Shown here one piece after another: positions 33,631 to 47,245 of a DNA stretch of 64,000 nt (its first letter is position 1; every line of letters starts with the position of its first letter). The notes beneath the pieces were generated by a model. It was not told where the DNA came from, searched no databases, and saw only the letters and a list, made by a program, of their open reading frames with translations. Made by a program: the position numbers and the translations under genes. Origin of the DNA: Cynocephalus volans (taxonomy: Eukaryota > Chordata > Mammalia > Dermoptera > Cynocephalidae); the NCBI RefSeq assembly GCF_027409185.1, contig NC_084478.1, forward strand, positions 78,475,624-78,539,623, written 5' to 3'.

Positions 33631-34041
33631 AACCAGCCCAAATGTCCATCATCAGATGAGTGGATATGGAAAATGTGGTACATCTACACAATGGAATACT
33701 ACTCAGCTATAAAAACGAATGAAATACTGCCATTTGCAATGACATGGATGGACCTAGAGAGAATTATATTAGGTGAAACAAGTCAGGCACAGAAAGAGAA
33801 ATATCACATGTTCTCACTTATTTTGGAGACCTGAAAATAAATAAATAAATACACAAAAAACTGGGGGGGGGGGAAGAAGACACAACAGTTACTATTCTTT
33901 GAAGTTGATATGACAAGCAAACAGAAAGGACATTGTTCAAGGGAGGGGGGAGAGGGAAGGAGGTTTCGGTAATGGGACACAATAATCAACCACATTGTAT
34001 ATTGACAAAATAAAATTTTTTAAAAAAAGAAAATAAGAAAC
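33631..34041 (+). mobile_element. Young 5'-truncated L1 nested in L1 ORF1 leader
   Basis: It begins AACCAGCCCAAATGTCCATC and ends with the G-rich 3' UTR and A-rich tail. The perfect 18-bp target duplication AAAGAATACAGTAATTCT lies at 33613-33630 and 34042-34059, and the host L1 reads through when the insert is removed. Confidence 0.95.
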
Positions 34042-34703
34042 AAAGAATACAGTAATTCTCAAATATCAGAACCTATAGAGTAGAAAACCCGTGGAATGAC
34101 TGAAAAGCAATTCAGAGCAACAATCTTAAGGAAACTCACTGAGATAAGAGAAGACTCAGTTAGACAACATAATGAAATGACAAAAAAAAAAATACAGGAT
34201 GTAAAGGAGGAAATTTACAAAGACCTTAAAAAGAATGTAGGAGAACTCACGGAACTGAAAGATTCACTCAACAAAATAAAAAAAAACAAAACAACTGATA
34301 GCTTAAGCTGCAGTCTAGAACAAGCAGAAGAAAGAACTTCTGATCTTGAAGACAGTCTTATCAAAATAATCCAGGCAGACAAAAAAAAAAAGGAAAAAAG
34401 AATTTTTAAAAAATGAAGAATATCTAAGAGAGCTAGCAGACAAACTTACACGCACAAACATTCACATCATGGGTGTCCCAGAAAGGGAGGAGGAAGGAAA
34501 GGAGATGGAAAAACCTATTCAATGAAATAACAGAAAACTTCCCAGGTATAGGGAGAGACATGAACCTTCAAATCCAGGAAGCTCAAAGATCCCCAAATGG
34601 ATTCAACCCAAAAGATCCTCTCCTAAACAGCATACCGAGACATATCACACAAAATTAATAAAAAGAAACCAGGAGTGGCTATATTAATATCAGAAAAAGT
34701 AGA

Positions 34704-35111
34704 TGTTTTAGTCCATTTTGTGTTGCTATAACAGAAACACCTGAGACTGGGTAATTTATAAAGGAAAAAGGTTTATTTGGCTTACAATACTGGGACAGCT
34801 GCATCTGACATGGGCCTTGGGCTGCTTCTACTCATGGTGGAAAGTGGCAGGCAGCTGGCAAGTACAAGCAGATCACATGGCAAGAGGAAGCAAGAGAGAG
34901 AGAGAAGGTGCCAGGGTCTTTTTAAGCAAATGAGCTCTCACGGGAACTAATAGAGCCAGAACTCACTCATTAATCCCCCCTCCCCCAGGGAGAGCATTAA
35001 TCGATTCATGAGGGATCCGCCCCCATGACTCAATCAGTTTCCAACACTGCCACATTGGGGATCAAATTTCCACATGAGTTTTGGAGGGGACAACACATCC
35101 GAACTCCATCA
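34704..35111 (-). mobile_element. MSTA-like MaLR LTR inserted in L1
   Basis: It begins TGTTTTAGTCCATTTTGTGT and ends CGAACTCCATCA. The 5-bp duplication GTAGA lies at 34699-34703 and 35112-35116. Internal landmarks (TGAGACTGGGTAATTTATAA, GGATCCGCCCCCATGAC) match an MST LTR in reverse. Confidence 0.93.
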
Positions 35112-36151
35112 GTAGATTTCAGAGCAAAGAAAATTACATATATAAAGAGAATGTTATATATTTATAAAAATTTCAACTCACAAAGAATACACAATAATCC
35201 TAAATGAGTAGGAAGCTAACAACATAGCCTCAAAATATGTAAAGTAAAACTGATATTATAAAAGGCTGAAAGGGGAAACAGAAAAATCCACAATTATAGG
35301 TGGAGATTTGAACACTCCTCTATCATTAATTAATAACACTAGTAGGCAGAAAATCATGAAAAATATAGAACTGAACATCACCATCAACTAAATAAATCTA
35401 ACTGATATTAATAAAAGACTCCACTCACACATTATTTTCAAGTGCACACAGAAAATTCACCAAGCTATACTATATAATAGGTCATTAAAAAAAGCTTAAA
35501 TTTAAAATAACTGGAATTATACAAAGTATATTCTCTGACCATAATGGAATCAAAATAAGAATTAATAACAGAAAGATCCAATAATACATGAGTTTCAAGA
35601 AAAATTAGAAAATATTTTAAACTCAAAAAATGCAACATTTTAAAATTTGTGGAATGCAGTTAAAGCAGTATTCAGAAGGATACTTATGGCATTAAATACT
35701 TTTATGGAAAAAAGAAAGGTCTCAAATAAACCAAGTTTCCATCTTACAAAACTTGAAAAGGAAATACAAAATAAATCCAAAAGAAGCAAAAGGAAGGAAA
35801 TAATGAAGATAAGAACAGAAACCAAAGAAATTAAAAACAGGAAAGCTATAGAGAAAATCAATGAAACCACAAGTGGGTTTTCTGAAAAGATCAATAACAT
35901 TGATAAAATTGTAGCAAGACTGACAAACATAAAGAGAAAAGACACAAATCACCAATATCAGAAATGAAACACAGACTATCACTACAGATCCCATGGATAT
36001 TAAAAAGAGAACATGGGAATACTATGAGCAACCCTACACACATAAATTCCACAACTTAGACAAAATGGAGAAATTGCTCAAAAACCACAAACCAAAACTT
36101 ACCCAAAATGAAATCAATAACCTGAATCTATCTATCTAATCTATCTATCTA

Positions 36152-36224
<73 letters not shown>

Positions 36225-37290
36225 AGCCATTAAAAGGAAGATTTTTATCACAGGCATGCAAGAGTAATTTAATATTTGAAAATCACTCAATGTCATCCAC
36301 CACATGAACATTCTAAAGAAGAAAAACCACATGATTATATAAATTGATTCAAAAAAAGAAGTTGGCCCAATTTACATACATTACTGGTAAAGACTTTCAG
36401 CCAGCCAGGAATAGAATGAAACTTTCTCAACCCAATAAAGGTCACTCACAAAACCACATACAGCTAACATCATAGTTAATGGGAAATTGCTGAATGTTTT
36501 CCCCCTATGATCTATACTGAAAGTCCTAGGCATTGTAATGCAAAAGAAATAAAAGATATACAGATTGGAAAGTAAGAAACAAAACTGTCTCTATTATCAG
36601 ACAACATGATCCCCTATGTAAAAACAAAAACAAAAAATCCAAAACCAAGGAATCCCTGGGAAATAAAACCAACAGACCTAATAAATAAGTTTAACAACGT
36701 CACAGGAAAGAAGGTAAATGCACAAAAATTCATATTTCTATATATTCGCAGGATAAAATCAGAAACTGTATTTTACAAAATACTTTTTACCATAGCTTCA
36801 AAGAAAATGAAACAGTTATATTATTTAACAAAACACGTACAGGATCTGCATGCTGAAAATTACAAAATGCCAGTGAAAGAAATCAAAGAAGACCTAAATA
36901 AATGTAGAGACATATCATGTTCATGGACTGGAAGACTCAATATAGTCAACATGTCAATTCTTTGCAAATGTATCTATATTTAATGCAATTTCAGTCAAAA
37001 TAGCAGCAGTATTTTTTATAGATAAAAAAGCTTACTCTAAAATATATACAGAAAGGCAGAAGAATTAGAATAGCCAAAACAATATTGAAAAAGAAAAAGG
37101 TTGGAGGAATCACACTAGCTGATTTTAAGACTTACCATGTAAGGTACAGTAATCAAGATTCTGTGGTATGAGCAAAAGTGCAGTAGACATATTGATCCAA
37201 GGAACAAAACAGAGTATATAAAAGTAGACTCACAGAAATATGGCCAATTGATTTTTGACAAGGATGCAAAGGCAATTCAATGGATAACTT
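35112..37290 (+). mobile_element. Old L1 ORF2 (endonuclease to RT), degenerate
   Basis: Sense L1 continues with endonuclease-RT linker sequence. The frame at 35647-35967 (WNAVKAVFRRILMALN, then KEIQNKSKRSKRKEIMKI) matches L1 ORF2. A TATC array interrupts at 36127-36224. Further RT/C-terminal sequence with SCSWTGRLNIVNMSIL (about 36920-36965) follows. It is too decayed to be coding. Confidence 0.82.
36127..36224 (+). repeat. (TATC)n microsatellite
   Basis: About 24 TATC units with a few TAATC interruptions at the left end, within old L1. Confidence 0.97.
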
Positions 37291-38467
<1,177 letters not shown>

Positions 38468-38598
38468 GAACCATGAAACGTGATGTGATCATCCTGTGTT
38501 TAATGTAAGAGAAGCAAGAATGTTCCCAGCACAAGGCGCCTCATAACAAGTAAGGGATTGTGGGCGATACATTAACCACTGTATCTACGAATCTTCTA

Positions 38599-38604
38599 AT
38601 TAAA
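38599..38604 (+). promoter_or_regulatory. ATTAAA polyadenylation signal of the retrocopied mRNA
   Basis: ATTAAA lies about 17 nt before the start of the A tail (38622), the expected spacing for the cleavage signal of the source transcript. Confidence 0.8.
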
Positions 38605-38621
38605 ACATTTCCACAAACCAC

Positions 38622-38652
<31 letters not shown>

Positions 38653-38660
38653 GAAAGATC

Positions 38661-39905
38661 TAAAGTCAATAATCTAAGCTTCCAGTTTTGGCCAATTGAT
38701 GTTTGACAAGGATCAAAGACAATTCAATGAAGAAAGAAAGGATTCTTTCACCAAATGGTGCTGGAACAATTGTATATCCATGTGCAAAGAACAACCTCGA
38801 CTTAAACCTCATACTTTATAGAAAAAATAATCCAAAATGGTTTATAGGCCTAAATGTAAAATTTTAAACCATAAAACTTATAAAAGAACCTTAGGAGAAA
38901 ATCTTCATAACCTGGGGTTAGGCAAAGTGTTGTTTGGCTTGGCACCAAACTATAATCCATAAAGGAAAAAAAATAATTAGTTAAACTTCATCAAAATTAA
39001 AAACTTTTGCTCTGCAAAGACACCACTAAAGGAATGAAAAGGCAAACTATGGGCTGGGAAAAAATATTTGCAAATCACATATCTAACTAAGCTCTGTATC
39101 TAGAATATATAACAAACCCTCGAAACTCAGCAGTAGGAAAACAACCTAATCAAAAATGTTCAAATAACTTCACCAAAGAGGATATATGAAAGTCAAATAA
39201 GCACACAAAAAGACGGTCAACATCTTTAGAGAAATGCAAATTAACATCACAGTGAAATACTACTATAACACCTGTTAGAATGGCTAAAATTAAAAATATA
39301 CACACTAAGTGCTGGCAAAGATGCAGAGAAACTGGAACGTACATTGCTGGTGGGAATGCAAAATGGTACAGCTACCCTGAAAAACAGTATGGCAGCTCCT
39401 TACAAAGTTAAACATATGCTAATCATATAACCCAGTGATCCCATTCCTGAATATTTCTCCTAGAGAATTAAAAATATACATTCACACAAAACCAGGAATG
39501 TTCATAGTAGCATTGTCTGTAATAGCCAAAAAGTGGGAACAACCCAAATATGCTTTAATGGGTGAATGGTTATACAGACTCTTGTACATCCATACCACGG
39601 AATATTAGTCAGCAATAAGAAGGAACAAACTATTTGTACACTATTGATTCAGTTAGATGCAGTTATGCTGAGTGAAAGAAATCAGTCTCCAAAAGGTTGC
39701 ATACTGTATGACCCATTTAAGACAAAACTATAGTGACAGAGAACAGATCAGCACTTACCAGTACAAAAGGATAGCATGAGGCAATTGTTTGGGGAAATGA
39801 AACTGATCTGATTCTTCACTAGGTGATGGTTATATAAATCCTGGTGTGTGTTAAAATTCATAGAACTGTACACCAAAAAAGTCAATTTTACTGTGTTAAT
39901 TTTTA
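38661..39905 (+). mobile_element. Old L1 3' end, sense
   Basis: TTTCACCAAATGGTGCTGGA, AAACTTTTGCTCTGCAAAGA and GCAACCTGTTAGAATGGC-type sequence lead through the ORF2 C-terminus to an L1M 3' UTR (CTGTACACCAAAAAAGTCAA), ending AATTAATAAACATT. Its first part (38692-38735) repeats sequence seen at 37244-37285, showing two overlapping old L1 copies around the retrocopy. Confidence 0.82.
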
Positions 39906-41278
39906 AATTAATAAACATTATTTTTATAGCAGTTTTAGGTTCACAGAATAATTGAGCTGAACACACAGAAAGTTCCCATATACCCCCTGCCCCCTCCCCC
40001 TCAAACCCCTACCCACACAACTTCCCCCACTATGGACATCCCGCACCAGAGTGGTACATTTGTTATAACTGATGAACCTACATTGGCACATCATTATCAC
40101 CTAAAGACCATAGTTTACATTAGGGTTCACTTTTGCTTTTGTATGGGTTTTGACAAGTGTTTAATGACATGTATCCACCACTGTAGTATCATACAGAATA
40201 GTTTCACTTCCCTAAAAATTCTTTGTACTCTGCCTATTGATTCCTTCCTCTCCCCTAATCCCTGGCAACCACTGATCATTTTACTTTCTTTGTAGTTTTT
40301 CCTTTTCCAGAATGTGATGTACTTGAAATCATGCAGCACGTAGGCTTTTTCGGTTTTCTTCTTTCACTTAGTAATATGCATTCAAGCTACCTTCATGTAT
40401 TTTCATGGCTTGATTGCCCATTTCTGAATAGTATTCCACTGTCTGGATGTACCCCAGTTTATCTATCCATTTACCTACTGAAGGACATATTGATTGCTTC
40501 CAAGTTTTGGCAATTTTAAATGAAGCTGCTATAAACATCCATGTGCAGGTTTTTGTGTGGACACATTTTCAATTCATTTCAGTAAATACTAAGAAGCATG
40601 ACTGCTAGATTGTATGAAGAGTATGTTTGATTTTGTATGAATGGCCAAATTGTCTTCCAAAGTGGCTATACCACTTTGCATTCCCAGCAGCAACGAATGA
40701 GAGTTCCTGTTGCTCCACATCCTCACCAGCATTTTGTGTTGTCAGTGTTTCGGATTTTGGCCATTCTAATAGGTGTTAGTGATAATTCATTGTTGTTTTA
40801 ATTTGCAATTCCCTAATGACATAGTATGTTAAATATCTTTTCATATGCTTACTTGTCATCTATGTACCTTCTTTGGTGTCTGTTCAGGTGTTTTGCCAAT
40901 TTTTTAACTAGGTTGTTTATGTTCTTATTGTTGAGTTTTAAGGGCTATTTATATATTTTGGGTAATAGTCCTTTATCAGATGTATCTTTTGAAAATATTT
41001 CCTCTCAGTCTGTGGCTTGTTTTCTTATTCTTCTGATGTTGTCTTTTATAGAGCAGAAATTTTTAATTTTAACAAATTCAGGCTTATCAGTTGCTTCTTT
41101 CAGGGTCATGCCTTTAGTGTTGTTTTTAAAAAGTCATCACCATACCCAAGGGCATCTGTATTTTCTCTTATGTTATCTTCTAGGAGTTTTATAGTTTTGT
41201 GTTTTACATTTAGGTCTATGATCCATTTTGAGTTAGCTTTTGTGAAAGGTGTGAGGTCTCTGTCTAGATTCATTTTGT
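39906..41278 (-). mobile_element. Old L1M 3' end, antisense
   Basis: GTTTTAGGTTCACAGAATAA, TGGACATCCCGCACCAGAG and CTGGCAACCACTGATCATTT are the reverse of an old L1M 3' UTR and ORF2 C-terminus. It is joined at about 41278 to a different L1 in the same orientation. Confidence 0.85.
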
Positions 41279-44200
41279 CCCATTTGTGTGTTTTTGCTTT
41301 AGTTGCTTGTGCCTTCACAGCCTTGCTCAGAAAAGCTCTGCCCACTCTCATTTCATGTAGTGTTTCTCCTATGTATTCTTCTAGTAGTTTCATAGTTTTG
41401 GGTCTTACGTTTGTGTCTTTAGTCCATTTTGAGTTTATTTTTGTGTGTGGTGAGAGACAAGGGTCTAGTTTCAATCTTCTGCATGTAAAGATCCACTTTT
41501 CCTAGCACCATTTATTGAAGAGGCTGTCCTTTTCCAAATATATATTCTTGGCACCTTTGTTGAAAATCATTTGGCTGTAAGTGCAAGGGTTTATATTTCT
41601 GGGCTCTGTATTCAGTTCCATTAGCCTATTTGTCTATTTTTATGCCAGTATCATGCTGTTTTGGTTACCACAGCTTTACAGTATATTTTGAAGTCAGGAA
41701 GTGTGATGCCCCCAACTTTGTTCTTTTTGCTCACAACTATTTTAGCCGTACAGGGTCTTTTGTGGCTCCATAAAAATTTTAAGATCATTTTTTCTATTTC
41801 TGTGAAGAATGTCATTTGTATTTTGATAGGGATTGCATTGAATGTGTATATTGCTTTGGGTAATATGGACATTTTGAGGATGTTAATCCTTCCAATCCAT
41901 GAACATGGGATATCTCTCCATTGATTTGTGTCCTCTTCAATTTTTTCACCAGTTTTATAGTTTTCATCATAAGAGTCTTTCACCTCCTTGTTTAAATTTA
42001 CTCCTAGGCATTTCATTTTTTGGTAGCTATTGTGAATGGGATTACTTTCTTGATTCTTCTTCAGCTATTTCATTATTGGCATATAGGAAGGCTACTGATT
42101 TTTGTGTATTGATTTTGTATCCTGACACAATACTGAATTCATTTATTAGTTCCAGTAATTTTTTGGTGGAGTCTTTAGGGTTTTCCATGTATATGATCAT
42201 GTCATCTGCAAATAGGGATAGTCTGACTTCCTTCTTTCTTTTGTAGATATACTTTATTGCTTTCTCTTGCCTTATTGCACTGGTTAGAACTTCCAGTATT
42301 ATACTGAATAAGAGTGGGGAAAGTGGGCATCCTTGTTTTGTTCCAGATCTTAGAGAAAAAGCCTCCAATTTTGGTCCATTCATTATGATATTAGCTGTGG
42401 GTATGTCATATATGGCCTTTATTGTGTTGAGGACCATTCCTCCTATACCTAATTTGCTGAACTTTTTTAAATCACAAAGTGGTGTTGGATTTCATCAAAT
42501 GCTTTTTCTGCACCTATCAAAATGATCACATGGGGTTTTTTCCTTCATTCTGTTGATGTGATGTATCACGTTTATTGATTTGCGTATGTTGAACCATCCT
42601 TGCTCCCAGGGATGAATCCCACTTAGTTGTGGTGAATGATAAGCTATTTAATGTGTTGCTGGATTCTGTTTGCTAATATTTTGTTGAGGATTTTGGCATC
42701 TGTGTTCATTACAGATATTGGTCTGTAGTTTACTTTTTTTGTTGTGTCTTTTTCTGGTTTGGGTATGAGGGTAATGCTGGCCTCATAGAACGAGTTTGGA
42801 AGTAGTCCCTCCTCTTCAACTTTTTGGAAGAGTTCTAGAAGAATTGGTATCAGTTCTTTTTTAAATGTTTGGCAAAATTCAGCAGTAAAGTTGTCTGGTC
42901 CTGGGGTTTTCTCTGTTGGCAGACTTTTTATTACTGCTTCAATCTCATTACTCATTATTGGTCTCTTTAGGTTTACTAGTTCTTCATGATTCAACCTTGT
43001 AATGTCTTTTTCATTTATGATTTTATTTATTTGAGTTTCCTCTCTTTTTTTTGTTTGTTAGTCTAACTAAAAGTTTATCTATTTTGTTCATCTTTTCAAA
43101 AAGCCAATTCTTTGTTTTATTGATTTTTTGTATAGTTTTTTAAATCTGTAATCCATTTATTTCTTCTCTGATCTTTGTTATTTCTCCCCTTTGACTGATT
43201 TTAGGTTTGGTTTGTTCTTGTTTTTCTAGCTCCTTGAGGTGTAATGTTAGGTTGTTTATTTGAAGTCTTTCTTCTTTTTTTTGATGTAGACATTTATTGC
43301 TATAAACTTCCCTCTTAGAACTGCTTTTGTTTTTTTCCATAGGTTCTGGTATGTTGTGCTTTCATTTTCATTTGTCTCCCAGAATTTTTAAATTTCATTT
43401 TTTATTTCTTCTTTGACCCATTTATCATTTAGGAGCATGTTGTTTAATTTCTATGGATTTGTATGGTTTCTAGTGTCCCTTTTGTTGTTGATTTCTAAGT
43501 TTTATTCCTTTGTAGTCAGACAAGGTAGTTGGTATGATTTTAATTTTTTAAAAATATGTTCAGACTTGTTTTGTATCCTAACATATGGTGTATTCTAGAG
43601 AATGTTCCATGTGCCACTGAGAATAATGTGTATTCTGCAGCTGATGAATGAAATGTCCTATAAATGTCTGTTAGATCCAGTTGGCCTCTCATAGAGATTA
43701 ATGCTGATGTTTACTGGTTAATTTTCTTTCCGCATGATCTGTTCTCTGCTGAAAATGAACAACTATTAAAGTCCCCAACTATTATTGTGTTGGAGTGTAT
43801 CTCTACTGTTAGGTCCAATAATTGCTTTATATAATTGGGTGCTCTGGAGTTGGGCATGTATATACTTAGAACTGTTATATCCTTTTGTTGAATTGATCCT
43901 TTTATTATTATATAATGACCTTCCTTATCTTTTTTTGTTTCTTTGGCTTGAAGTCTATTTTATCTGACATAAGTATAGCTACTCCTGCTCTTTTGTGGTT
44001 TCCATTTTCATGAAATATCTTTTTCCATCCCTTCACTTTCAGCCATTGTGTGTCTTTATAGTGTATAGTCTTTATTCAGATGAGTTTCTTGTAGACAGCA
44101 TATTGTTGGTTCTTTTTTTATAATCCATTGAGTCACTCTGTGTCTTTTAATTGGGGCATTTAATCCTTTTACATTTAGGGTTATTATTGATGTATAAAGA

Positions 44201-46672
44201 CTCATTACTGCCATGTAAAAAAAAATTGTTTTTCTGATTGTTTTGTAGGTCCCTTTTTCCTTTTTTCTGGTCTTACTGTCTTTCTTTGTGGTCAAGTGGT
44301 TTTCTCTAGCAGTATATTTTGATTTCTCACTATTTATTTTTACTCTGTCTCTTATAACTTTTTGTGTTATGGTTACCTTGAGACTTATACAAAAAAAAGT
44401 TATAACAAATTATTTTAGACTAATAACAGCTTAACTTTGATACCTCAGAAAAGAAAAAAACAAATCCAACTATACAATTTGGTATCATTTCCCTCTCCTC
44501 CCCCACTCCTTTTTGACATTTTGTTGTTCCAAGTTACATCTTTTAATATTGCCTATCTTTTATATGGTTGTTGTATATGTTATTGTCTTGTTCAGTTTCT
44601 CCTTTAGTCTTTGTACTATGGATATAAGTGTTTATTCACCACCTTTATGACATGGGAGTATTCTGAAGTTGTCTGTGTACTTACTTTAATCATGAATTAT
44701 GTATCTTCAAATGTTTTCTTACTACTCTGTAGTGTTGTTTTCTTTTAGATTGAAGAACTCCCTTTAGCATTTCTTGTAAGGCAGGTCTAGTGTTGATGAA
44801 TTCCCTTAGCTTTTGTTTGTCTGAGAAAGACTCTATTTCTCCTTCATATTTGAAGGTTAGTTTTGCCGGATACAGGATTCTTGCCTGACAGTCTTTTTCC
44901 TTCAGCACTTTGAATATATCATCCCATTCTCTTCTGGCTTGTAGGGTTTCTAATGAGAAATCCGCTGAGAGATGTATTGGGGTTCCATTGAACGTTATGT
45001 GTTTCTTTTCTCTTGTTGCTTTCAGTATTCTTTGTCTTTGGTTTTTGATAATATGATCATGATGTGTTTTGGGTTATTCCACCTTGGATTTAATTTGTTT
45101 GGCAATGTCTGAGCATCCCGTACCTAGATGCTGTCATCTTTCTCCATATTTGGGAAATTTTCAGCCATTATTTTCTTGAATATGCTTTTTACATCTCTTA
45201 CTTTTTCTTCTCTTTCAGGTATGCCAATTATGCAGAGATTATTTTGCTTGAGAGAGTCCCATATTTGCTATATTTCTGTTTTATTTTTTCTTATTCTTTT
45301 TTTTTTTTTTTGCACCTCTGATTGGATAATTTCATATGTTCTGTCTTCAAGTTCACTGATTCCTCAGTTTGATTAAGTCTGCTGTTAGAGCTTTCTATCA
45401 AGTTTTTCAATTCAGATAATGTATTCTTTATTTCTAGAATTTCTGTCTGGTTTTAAAAAATTGATTTTATTCCTTTATCAAGGTTCTTATTCTGTTCCTA
45501 AATTGTTTTCTATATATCATGTAATTTTCTATCTATATTTTCTTGTGATTTCCTGAACACCCTTAAGAGGATTATTCTGGATTCTCTGTCAGACATTTCA
45601 TAGATCTGCTGTTCCTCTGGGTCCATTGTTTGTGGTCTGTTGGTTTCCTTTAGTGGTGATATCCTTTTCTGTTCTTTGTTGATTTTTGTATCTTTATGCC
45701 GACACCTGGGCATTTGAGGAGACTGCTGCCTCTTCTTGGTTTTACTGGTGTTCTTTAGTGGTGTTAGAGCTTTACTAGTTAATATCAGAGCTTTGTTTCT
45801 GGTCTGTGTTTTTTTTTTTTTTTCCATTCTGTGGTGAATTACTAGCTACCACCACCACTTAGACTCTGTACTGGAACTAATGTACTGTCTTGTTGTTAAT
45901 TCCCAAGCTGAGGGAAATTCCTTTGGGGACCAGAACTTGAGCTCTGTGCTTGAGCTAAATCAATGCTTTGCTACTGATTCTCTGAGAAAGGCTTTTTGTG
46001 TGGACTGGATTTTCATTCTTGGCATTTAATCACTTCTGGGTCTGGGTTACGTGGAAATTCTGTCCTGAGACTGAGTCTTTCCTGCAGATTGCCCCCCCCC
46101 CTGCAGTTCTATTGCCCTGACTGATTTCCACAGAGACCAGCTGCTCATGCTGCACCCCAGTGGGCCAGCCTTTCCTCTGCAATCCAGCTGCTTCCCATAG
46201 AGTAGGAGGTATAAACATCCCTCAAAATGAGTCACCAGCCTCTGTGCAGCTCCTTCCTCCAGTCAGTTGTGGCCACTCTTATGTGGGCTAAGGAGAACCC
46301 TGCCAGTGGTCCTTCTGGCCTGTGGGCTGGTGTGGTGCACTATGAAGCCCTCCTGTCCCTTGCAGACTTCAAGCAAGTTCCTAGGAATGCTACCCCTGAG
46401 GCTTTTGCCAAACTGATCCACTCGCTGCAGCCATTCCCTGACCTGTACCAGGCTAGCTCAGAAGCAGCCAGGGCTCAGAACAGTTGGAGCCATTCCTACT
46501 CCCTCTCACAGTGGCCTCTCATGCCTTTACAAATTCCGAGGGTGTCTCCTCCTCTTGCCCCAGCTCCAGTAGTCCCAGGGTGGCAGTCTTTGCTTTTTAA
46601 TAGTTCCAATTGGCTTAGTTGTGGGGAGGGAGTGACGCTAGGAATGGTCTATTCCACCATCTTGATGATGGT
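41279..46672 (-). mobile_element. Near full-length L1, antisense, lacking its 3' end
   Basis: Read on the minus strand the order is complete. The 5' end is near 46672 (ATCAAGATGGTGGAATAGAC), with a 5' UTR to about 45830. ORF1 N-terminus lies at 45510-45827 and C-terminus at 44690-44908 (ARILYPAKLTFKYEGEIE, INTRPALQEMLKGVLQ). The ORF2 endonuclease start lies at 44056-44295 (TLNVKGLNAPIKRHRV). RT lies at 42042-42994, with the FADD catalytic motif at 42201-42212. The C-terminal region runs to about 41279. Stops and frameshifts break both ORFs. The element then passes into an older L1 rather than reaching its own 3' UTR. Confidence 0.92.
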
Positions 46673-46683
46673 ACTCCTGTAAT

Positions 46684-46965
46684 AAATCTACAGTAAGTAT
46701 TGAAGTCAGATAGTGTCAGTCCTCCAATTTTGTTCTTCAATATAGAATTGTCTATTCTGGGATTTTTTGCCTCTTCATATACACTTCAAAATCAACTTGT
46801 CAACACCCACAAAATAACTTGCTGGGATTTCGATTGGGATTGCATTGACTCTATAAAGCAATTTGGGAACAACTGATGGCTTGACAATATTGAGTCTTAT
46901 TATTCATGAACATAAAATATCTTTCCATTTATTTCTTCTTTGGTATCCTTTGTGTCCTTGATTAC
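46684..46965 (-). mobile_element. Old L1 ORF2 fragment, antisense
   Basis: TCAGTCCTCCAATTTTGTTC and TCGATTGGGATTGCATTGAC are typical reverse-L1 ORF2 C-terminal sequence, older than the neighbouring element. Confidence 0.8.
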
Positions 46966-47021
46966 TTAGGAGTTTGCCATTCAAGTACTACAGGCACTTT
47001 GTCTAGTACCAACTAAACTAG

Positions 47022-47245
47022 TGGTTCCCAAAATTCAGAGGCATCAAAACTATTTTGAAAAAAATTAATCTTGGTCCCTATCCCCAGAATTTCTGATTTA
47101 GGAGGTCTTAGTGAAGCTGAAAAAATTGTTGGTTTGTTTTCGTATTTTCTTTTGTTTGGATTTTTATTTGTTTTTTTTTTTTTTTTTTTTTTTTTATTCT
47201 CAGCCATTCTGATGCTCAGCAAGGTTTTGGAAACTACTAGTGCAG
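47022..47245. mobile_element. MER5-like hAT element with poly-T interruption
   Basis: The left end (CTAGTGGTTCCCAAAATTCA) and right end (CAAGGTTTTGGAAACTACTAG) are inverted repeats. CCCCAGAATTTCTGATTTAG matches the MER5 interior. A long T run (about 47170-47195) is inside it. Confidence 0.6.

Larger units (their letters stand above)
33105..34703 (+). mobile_element. L1 5' UTR and ORF1 part (host of a nested L1)
   Basis: The 5' UTR (tandem units, then ATTGCATTGACACAAGGAGA) runs to 33630, and after the nested L1 the element continues. ORF1 coiled-coil sequence follows (34096-34416, with LEQAEERTSDLEDSLIKI), then GIGRDMNLQIQEAQRSP (about 34550-34600). Near 34655 it jumps from mid-ORF1 directly into endonuclease sequence (AAACCAGGAGTGGCTATATT), a large internal deletion. 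Frames are broken. Confidence 0.88.

Noticed and set aside
36127-36224. Regular short repeat considered as an array-type system
   Set aside because: It is a simple TATC microsatellite without spacers; CRISPR is not expected in this genome.
46227-46682. A 151-codon plus-strand frame with ordinary-looking amino-acid composition
   Set aside because: It lies antisense over the 5' UTR of the minus-strand L1 (41279-46672), which is GC-rich and often open. No protein homology is recognisable.
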